This document shows positions 57,167 to 64,000 of a stretch of 64,000 bases of DNA, piece after piece. Numbering within the stretch: position 1 is the first letter of the stretch; every line of letters starts with the position of its first letter. The stretch spans positions 1-64,000 of the forward strand of contig JACEFZ010014613.1 of the NCBI GenBank assembly GCA_014155875.1, given 5' to 3'. Both the position numbers and the translations under genes were made by a program. A model generated the notes under the pieces. It was not told the origin of the DNA, did no database searches, and saw only the letters and a program-made list of their open reading frames with translations. The stretch comes from Cepaea nemoralis. Taxonomy: Eukaryota > Mollusca > Gastropoda > Stylommatophora > Helicidae.

Positions 57167-57464
57167 CGCTTTGAACTCAAATGTAGTCCATATGTCTGCT
57201 TCTACTTCTAGTAATTGCCACTATTGGGAAGTGCATTGGAGTGATTTTTGTGTGTGGATTACCTTTCTCTATTACCAGTGTCCCTCTCCATTAGGCAAAC
57301 CCACTCAGACTTCTGAGGTACTTGTAATTTTACATCCCCTAGTCAACTATGAAAATTCAACATTTTAGTCCAACTGACTGGTGTAGGGGTTGAACCCGCT
57401 ACCTCAGTATCAACAGACTGGAAGTTCAGAGCAAGAGTTCTTATCTCTTCAGCCATGCTGACCT
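57167..57464 (-). mobile_element. SINE-A copy
   Basis: Antisense, from TTTGAACTCAAATGTAGTCC to CAGCCATGCTGACCT, with all blocks. Confidence 0.9.
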
Positions 57465-57747
57465 GTCAACAGCTTTCGTCAGTTTCAGTAATAATGTTCT
57501 ATACTTGGTTTGATTACCTCTGGAGATACATGCATGCTGTGAAGTTTTGTACTGGTGGAGGATTACCTCTGGAGATAATGCATGCTGTGAAGTTTTGTAC
57601 TGATAGAGGGTGAGTGGTTATTCCAAATAAATCTGGTCTTGTGTTTTTTTTTCTGCTTGAGCATCCCCATTTCTGTTAAGTTTTGTGTTATGTGAAAGCT
57701 AAAGTTTCTTTTGCATCAAGTGCATTTTTAAAAAATAATAGTGGCAA

Positions 57748-58448
57748 TTATTCCATTGAAGTTTCCCGCTCTACCTCCCCACCTCCCAATAGAGCATTCT
57801 TGTCATAGCATTTCATTTTCACCACCTGTGCTGTCTTACCTGATTTATAAATAGTTCTAACATTCCAGGTACCGGTTTTGGAGATTTCCCTAGGTGAAAG
57901 GAAGGCAACCTGTGATCCAGACTCCTTATGGCTTTCTCTGCAGCACACCGTGCATCTTCTAGAATCTAGAACAGTGGTTCTCAACCGGTAGGGAATTCCC
58001 CCCCAGGGGGGAATTTTAGGGTTTCCAGGGGGGGAATTAAGATTATTTCTAGATTGCGTTAATACAAGAACCAAATACTTGTAATTGTTTTTCCCTTCAT
58101 ACTTTACGGTTCTGTGCTCATCACCCTTCTGAAATTCATTTTATAACGTAGATCCGCAAATCACGTTTTATGTAGATGCCTAGACTTGTTTTAGTATGTG
58201 CTATTAAATTTAGCTTCAATTATTACGTATACTGTGTAGGGGGCAGGGGGGAATTTTTAGGGAGGAAATACAAAAAGGGGGGGGGGGGGGGGGGGGGGGG
58301 GAGAATGATGTTCAAAAAATATGGTGAGGGGGGGGGGGGGATGACGTCCTAAAATATGGTGAAAGGGGGCAAGGGCCAAAAAAGGTTGAGAACCACATCT
58401 AGAAGATCTCCTTTCCACTTGGTTGGCGTGGTTATTCTGTTTTCGTTA
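57748..58448 (-). pseudogene. LINE endonuclease N terminus, split by a hAT MITE
   Basis: The minus frame near 57870-57760 reads TGTWNVRTIYKSGKTAQVV, the start of an endonuclease domain. Before it, the leader with CRESHKESGSQVAFLSPRE runs to 57972, where the MITE interrupts, and continues after 58396. The rest of the LINE is missing. Confidence 0.8.
57972..58396. mobile_element. hAT-like MITE with long G tracts, 425 bp
   Basis: The ends CAGTGGTTCTCAACC and GGTTGAGAACCAC are inverted repeats typical of hAT/Charlie elements. ATCTAGAA at 57964-57971 and 58397-58404 is the exact 8-bp duplication. The interior has GGGGGAATT motifs near the left end and G runs at about 58278-58302 and 58327-58340. 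It does not encode protein. Confidence 0.92.
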
Positions 58449-58612
58449 TCTTTGAACTTGTTCATGATTGGTTGGGTTTTGTGGTTAATGTTTTTCCATG
58501 GGATGAGGAAGTCCAAGCCTAACCCTCCTCAAGATCTGTATGGTAGGCTACATTGTGATACTATTCTTTGCTTCCCTTAAAGGTCCCAGTAACACACAGG
58601 CGGTATCCTTCA
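58449..58612 (+). repeat. Dispersed repeat H, copy 3
   Basis: TTGTTCATGATTGGTTGGGTTT and CTAACCCTCCT blocks match 20345 and 28866. 58613-59240 after it shows nothing definite. Confidence 0.75.
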
Positions 58613-59244
58613 TAGTCATTTCTTATGACATGCGTAGTATCCATAAGTAAAATAACATATTATTCTCTCTTGCAAATGTTGTGATAAATAAATAAGCATG
58701 TAAAAAAATATGTCACATTATTTTACACAGTATAGGCATTTGGTATATCCTAAAATGCCTGGCCTTTGTTTTCAAAATAAAAATATATATGATTGTCAAC
58801 CTATTTACGAATAATTTTTAACATATTTAAAATCAGAAGACTGTAAAAACACATTTCCATTTATTTGTGTGATCTAGATATCTCTTTTTTTTTCTTCTGC
58901 TTCTCATGATTGCTGTCTTTATTTATAACACTGCCAGGTGAGTTTTCAAGATGAATGTGACAATTTCTTGGACTTTTTCTTTAGTTCTATACATTTTGGA
59001 GTGCTTATTAACGGCATGTGAATTTGACAGCTTAGGGACTACTTGTTTGACCTAAATTTATGATCTCATCTTTGTAATGCTAGTTGGTTGCAAATGTTAT
59101 TTCATCATGTCACATAATTCTTGACCTGTAAAGTCAGCAGAGATTTTTGTGTATGTTTAGGAAGACAAAATAAAACCTGTTCGAGGTTGCAGGATGTGGA
59201 GAAGCATTATATGATCACCCATGCCAGTAGAAAAGGCCCTTGTT

Positions 59245-59590
59245 GTTGATGATGCTAGCTTGCTTGCGTTCGTTGGCTTGAGCTCCAACGCGAAGTCCTG
59301 TATGTCGGATGAAGGCATCCTGTTGTCCAACATCAGTGTGATGTCATACAGGACCTGAGGTTTGCGTGAGTATCCGTTGTCCCATGTCTGGCTTATTGGT
59401 GTGCAGACTGGTGGTTCCTCGCCGTACAGGCAGACACTCTCCGACTTCAGAGGAATCGGCGATCCTACTGACTTAAGCCAGGACCCCGAAGGGACCTGTT
59501 GCCCAGGACGCTCGACGAGGACGCGTCACTAGGTCTTGGCCAGTATGTAACCCGGCCCTGGTGCTTTGGAAACACCTCTGCGTCCTGTTG
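59245..59590 (-). repeat. Dispersed repeat F, copy 2
   Basis: The reverse complement of 9760-10105 with moderate divergence. Confidence 0.85.
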
Positions 59591-59733
59591 TTGATGATGA
59601 TAGAAAGACTTGAAAAGTGACTTCCTTGTGTGTTGTATGAAAGCACTTACGTTGAAGTTGGGTCAGGCTGGCTACACCCTTGACACAAGGCAAGTTACCA
59701 TAGAAGCTGTCAGTGAAGACATGCTTGACAAGA

Positions 59734-59935
59734 CGCGAAATACAGGTGAAAAATCCGAAATCAGAAGCACTCAATAAATATAATAAAAATGAATAATAAA
59801 ATAAGATAAAATAAAATACACACGAACGCTCTATTGTGTGCGTTCGTGTGTATTTTATTTTATCTTATTTTATTATTCATTTTTATTATATTTATTGAGT
59901 GCTTCTGATTTCGGATTTTTCACCTGTATTTCGCG
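59734..59935. repeat. Perfect palindrome, 96-bp arms and 10-bp loop
   Basis: The arm 59734-59829 equals the reverse complement of 59840-59935 with no mismatch that I can find, from CGCGAAATACAGGTG at the outside to CACACGAACGC at the inside. The loop is TCTATTGTGT (59830-59839). No terminal duplication is seen outside. Confidence 0.95.
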
Positions 59936-60184
59936 ACACGTGGATCTCCTTGTAAGGTATGTGCAACGTTTGTTAATGTTTAGTTCGTTTTTTTCTCGCA
60001 GGAATTTAAAATACCTATTTGTTTCCATTTCATATTGTTATATCCTGCTGCAGCCGCTGCTTTTTCTCTCTATTCCATTGACAAGACGCCAATTGCATGA
60101 ATGAATATTTCCCCAGGCTTCACAAGAGGTCTAGAAAGATACTGATAACATTTGCCAAAACCATGTTTTGGGTTCTCTTCCTTT

Positions 60185-60462
60185 TAGTTCAAGCGTAATC
60201 CATACACTTGCTGCTGCTAGTGAGTGCACTCAATTGATTTTTGCGTGTGGATTAGCTTTCCCTATTACCAGTGTCCCTCACCATCAGGAAAACCACCCCG
60301 ACTTCTGAGTTACTTGTAATTTATGTCCCCAAGTCAAAAACAAGAAGTCAACATTTTAGTGCAATTGACCGGTATAGGGGTTGAACCCACTGCCTCGACA
60401 TAAGCACACCGGTACTTTAAGAGCAAGTGATCGCTTTTATCCATTCAGCCATGCTGACCTCA
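60185..60462 (-). mobile_element. SINE-A copy
   Basis: Antisense SINE-A ending at CCATTCAGCCATGCTGACCTC. Confidence 0.9.
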
Positions 60463-60479
60463 TTTTTACAGATGATTTA

Positions 60480-60960
60480 AACGAATAATGAGTCTGTCAT
60501 ATGACACTTGAGAGTAATCAGGTGCTTTGTACATCCTCATCATCATTAAGTGACTTGCCAAAATGGCATGGGTGATCATGCTTCTCTTCATGTTGCTGTC
60601 TCCAGCAGCATGGATCAGTTCATGCATGCCCTGAACCCTCCATGCCATGACACAAAACTGTCAAGAATCTTTTCTCGCTGTCTTCATCTGTCTATTTCCA
60701 CAAATCATTCCAGTTCTCACAACATATTCAAGATTTTTCAGTTCATAATGTTGCTAAACATTACGACTGCCTCTTTCTGATATTTTTGAAAAGTTGTCTG
60801 TGATCTTAACCTCGCTCAAAGCATTTACATTGCTCATTTTTTGTAGTCCAAGTAATTTTCAGTATTCTTCTGTAAAATCACATCTCTGAGGCCTTGGGGG
60901 ATATTTTTGCTTATTTACTAATTTTCCAGGATTTATTGCCATATATTAAAACAGGTTTTG
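60480..60960 (-). pseudogene. Possible antisense LINE remnant
   Basis: T/C-rich with the scattered pattern of the other antisense LINE remnants. No conserved motif is readable. Confidence 0.25.
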
Positions 60961-61022
60961 TGTAGCATGCCAAACTCTTTCTAACTTCCAATGACAAGTA
61001 TGTAATGCATAAGATGTTCTTA

Positions 61023-61172
61023 CATGGGAAGGCTAACATGTTCAACAAATGCCGGGAAGAAGACGGATGTGTTGGCCGAATAGCGCGACATCACAGCTCT
61101 GCTGTAAACAGGCACAACACAATTATGCCCAAAACACACAAAACAATATATATCAGTCGAAAAAAGAAGAAG
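61023..61172 (+). mobile_element. SINE-E copy
   Basis: AAGATGTTCTTA at 61011-61022 and 61173-61184 is an exact 12-bp duplication. The body keeps GTAAACAGGCACAACACA and the GAA tail. Confidence 0.88.
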
Positions 61173-61189
61173 AAGATGTTCTTAATTTT

Positions 61190-61410
61190 GTAAAATGTAG
61201 ATTTTGCTTGTGCTATTGTCTTCTTTATCTCCGTAATGCATATCCATCAGATGTTATCCATGTGCCTAGATACTTGAATTTCTGTACTTGCTACAAATTA
61301 ATACCATTGACTTTAACTTTACATTTAGGTATGGTCTGTTGTTTTTAATATTGCCATTACTTCAGTCTTCCTGTTATTCAAGCTGAATGTAGAGTCATGA
61401 ACTATGAACA
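61190..61410 (-). pseudogene. LINE thumb fragment
   Basis: Minus translation gives NNRKTEVMAILK and then EIQVSRHMDNI*WICITEIKKTIAQAK-like segments, the thumb region seen at 35560-35700, with stops. Repeat I follows at 61470-61655. Confidence 0.65.
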
Positions 61411-61759
61411 AGCAGCTGAAAGAAAGAATTCATGTTGTCACAATGTCAATGTATGAAAATATCTACAAGTACAAAAGTAAAGGACCTTTTTACACACCTT
61501 AAGATGCATTGGGCATGTGGTGCTAAACCCATATTTGTATAGACGAATCTCGTGATATGCTGAAATTGGTATTTAAAATTTTTAAAGCTGCCTTGATGCA
61601 AATTTTAACCAGTGAGCACCTGGCCGGCAGGCAAAGGCCTATTCACCATGGCTCCCCAATTAAAGATTTAGGGAAATAAATTAAACTATTTTGGGCACAT
61701 AAAGATCTGCTAAAAACCATGCTTGAGGGATGCACGTCAAGTGGGGTAGGAGACGACTG

Positions 61760-61970
61760 TTTCAATGAAATGCTTGCTTGTGTTCGTTGGCTTGAGCTCC
61801 AACACGAAGTCCTGTATGTCGGATGAAGGCATCCTGTTGTCCAACATCAGTGTGATGTCATACAGGACTTGAGATTTGCGTGAGTATACGTTGTCCCATG
61901 TCTGGCTTATTGGTGTGCAGACTGGTGGTTCCTCGCCGTACAGGCAGACACTCTCCGACTTCGGAGGAAT
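61760..61970 (-). repeat. Dispersed repeat F, copy 3
   Basis: Matches 59265-59455 and, inverted, 9890-10090. It is cut short at the TCGGAGGAATCG block, the same region in which copy 2 continues. Confidence 0.85.
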
Positions 61971-62528
61971 CGTTTTCAATGAAATGATAATGTAAAGCAG
62001 TGGTCTTAAAGAGAAATTTACACCATTATCATGAAAGACAGGAAATGGTGAAGATCTATTATTGCCAGTCTTCACTGCAAAGATGGCAACTGATTAGATG
62101 TGATCCATGTGACCCTGTTATTTATTATCACCATAATTTTTTGATCTGGGTAGTGTAATTGTTGGTACACTGGCTGACAAGTAGAACTGTCTCACATTTA
62201 ATCCCTGGTTGAGGTGGGATTTTGTTGCTTACTGACCAGCACAGCTGTGAGGTCAACCCATTCTCATGACATTGTCACCAGAGATTTCTCTGTGAAAGTA
62301 GTAGGTAGCCAGCATGGGAATGAGCCGGCATGGCACTGACAATAGAATCCTGCATGTAGTGTTTGATTATAGAATGTATTGAACCAGATGCTCGATGTGC
62401 CTTAATAAAATGCAAATGGAGTAATTTTTATTTTATATTTCTAGAATGTTCATCATAATTTGTAGGTTCTTCAGCCTCATTTGTAATAAGTTCAGCCTTA
62501 TTTACATTTAATCCCATTTCCTGCCCAT

Positions 62529-62963
62529 GTGTTACCAATGCCCCAAAGGGGAAATAACAAATACGAACGCATAGACCTCATTTTCACATTTCATCAAAGG
62601 GGACTAAATAGGGTTGGTCTCAGACTGGCTGCCTCACACCGTAAACGAAATATCAGCCAACATCTAGCCAGCCATGAACTGGTCTACACAGAACTTGCTA
62701 TGCATGGTTATACTCCACTAGGTGTCTCACGAGCAAAAGAAGTTGGGGAGGAGGAATTTCTTTCCAAGAAAATAATTACTAAAGAAATGATACAGGTGCA
62801 CCTTCCTGATTTCTGGAGATGTTCTTTTCATATTATTGTATGGGAAGCATTGTATTCATCTTTCTTAACCTCAGTACACAGTTTTGGCTTTTATATACTA
62901 CATATCCTGCTTAATGTGTTACAATACACAGTGTGTATATATAAGTATATGTGTTCATCTTGA
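62529..62963 (+). other. Unidentified frame, 144 codons
   Basis: The first ~90 codons have balanced, charged composition (HQRGLNRVGLRLAASHRKRN, ASHELVYTELAMHGYTPLGV, KEVGEEEFLSKKIITKEMIQ). The rest is hydrophobic and translation-like only by chance. A donor-like ACAGGTGCAC at about 62794 follows the charged part, so it could be an exon of another gene or a transposon piece. I do not recognise it. 61971-62528 upstream shows nothing definite. Confidence 0.25.
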
Positions 62964-63024
62964 AATCTGAAGTGCATCTTTATTATATTTATGCTTTAAC
63001 ATTGTATTTTATTTAATAATCGCC

Positions 63025-63262
63025 AGTATTGTGGCAAAGGGACTATGGACAAAATTCGTAATCCCCTATTAACCATGTTCAAAACACAGCTGCAGGCGAT
63101 TTGGAAGCATATCACCTTGTGCTGGTTTTCATATAACTGTATGAGTCCCAGTCATTTAGAAAGCAATGGCAAACTACTGAACATAAACTTGTCAAGAAAT
63201 CACAAACAGCTGAAAAATGCTGGGCTTGAATGCAGTGTCCTGTAAAGGATATGGAACTAAAT
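63025..63262 (+). mobile_element. SINE-B copy
   Basis: Sense copy from CAGTATTGTGGCAAAGGGAC to TCCTGTAAAGGATATGGAAC. Confidence 0.87.
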
Positions 63263-64000
63263 TTTAAATAATGGATAACTGTCAAAGTCCCCCGACCTTG
63301 AAATGCAGAATCTCATTTTGTCTGCCTGCCTGTTTGTTTATCTGTCAACCTACCAACCTTCCTGCATGTCTGTCTGTATATCTGTCTGCATGTCTGTCTA
63401 TCAGTATGACCAGTGTCATACTGGTCAGAACAAGGTCCAGCCACTGCCAGGGATTAAACCCCAACTACTGTCTTGGCAGGCGAGTGCACTAACTACTATA
63501 GTTCTGATGTTTGCGGCAGTACAGGAAAAACAGAGGGAGAGGGGTGGAGTACAGTACTGGTTTCTTCTGCGACCATGGCGCCTTATTTATATATTTGAGA
63601 TTATTGATTAATCTCCAGATGTGTGCATATATTTAACAGTAGAATCTCACACGAATCATAAATCTGCTGTTTATTTTTTTAAAATAATTTACTGTTTTCA
63701 GATTGTTGATTATTATCATTTGTATTGATTTGGTTATTATAGTAATGAGGGACAGGTGGTCAAATAGTTATCTGTTGATTTCTGAAATCCTCAAGACATG
63801 TTCAGATTCCCATAAGGCAAGGGCTTTTATGTCTGTCAAACTGTCATCAACTGCCTATAGTACCGCCTGGCCAGTGCAGTCACCGTGAACTGTGCAGGCT
63901 AGGGTATTCTTTTTGCCCCTGACAGAAAACTCCACACCTTGCCAAGGATTCGAAGGAGATCCTCCTGGCATTCTAGTTGCTTGGCCAGCCGCTCCTGGCA
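63263..64000. other. No gene recognised to window end
   Basis: Short CTGTCTGTCTG-like runs lie near 63310-63400. The remainder has only short frames. Confidence 0.5.

Overview
The window is metazoan nuclear DNA. It has multi-exon EGF coding sequence with GT-AG introns, an intronless tRNA gene, tRNA-derived SINEs, LINEs, a Penelope-like remnant, an LTR element and DNA-transposon derivatives. The repeat mix (an RNase H-bearing I/Nimb-type LINE, LINEs with a C-terminal C2H2 finger, very dense tRNA-derived SINEs) suggests a spiralian, most plausibly a mollusc. That is inference from family resemblance only.

The one clear host protein gene runs on the + strand from 9523 to 55746. I can chain twelve exons: a signal peptide exon, an LDL-receptor class A exon, and about 29 EGF repeats ending at a stop at 55744. 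Almost all junctions are phase 1. The last two are unusual: exon 10 (49222-50801) is a 1.58-kb exon with 13 whole EGF repeats, and exon 12 holds five. Three single-base excesses (about 49458, 50563, 55152) break the frame. Removing one base at each restores both the EGF cysteine spacing and the exon phase arithmetic. No transmembrane segment is seen, so the product would be a secreted matrix- or ligand-like protein. I know no symbol for it.

The rest is largely mobile DNA. 1-9500: CTGT-rich composite repeat, tRNA-Leu(UAG) at 2581-2661 (-), a hAT-like element with nested insertions, and LINE fragments including a LINE-in-LINE insertion with a 15-bp duplication. 9.6-33 kb: introns holding SINEs, a triple nest at 11.95-13.48 kb (LINE in pogo-like element in SINE), a Penelope-type GIY-YIG remnant, and a near-intact 5.06-kb LINE (21435-26497) with 118-bp tandem 5' monomers, one in-frame stop, and target-site duplications. 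33.5-45.4 kb: an 11.9-kb intron with a C2H2-tailed LINE into whose reverse transcriptase a 5310-bp LTR element has inserted. The LTRs are 583 bp with one difference seen, and the duplication is AACAT. The LTR element carries gag and an aspartic protease but no recognisable polymerase. 45.6-47.4 kb: a 67-bp minisatellite with a higher-order period of about 669 bp. 55.7-64 kb: no further secure host gene, but a hAT MITE, a perfect 96-bp-arm palindrome (59734-59935) and more SINEs.

SINE names (A to E) and repeat names (F to J) are local labels given here. SINE-E is a ~145-bp unit identical in layout to the last ~150 bp of the full-length LINE, yet it occurs alone with its own 12-13-bp duplications. 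This suggests a minimal parasite of that LINE.
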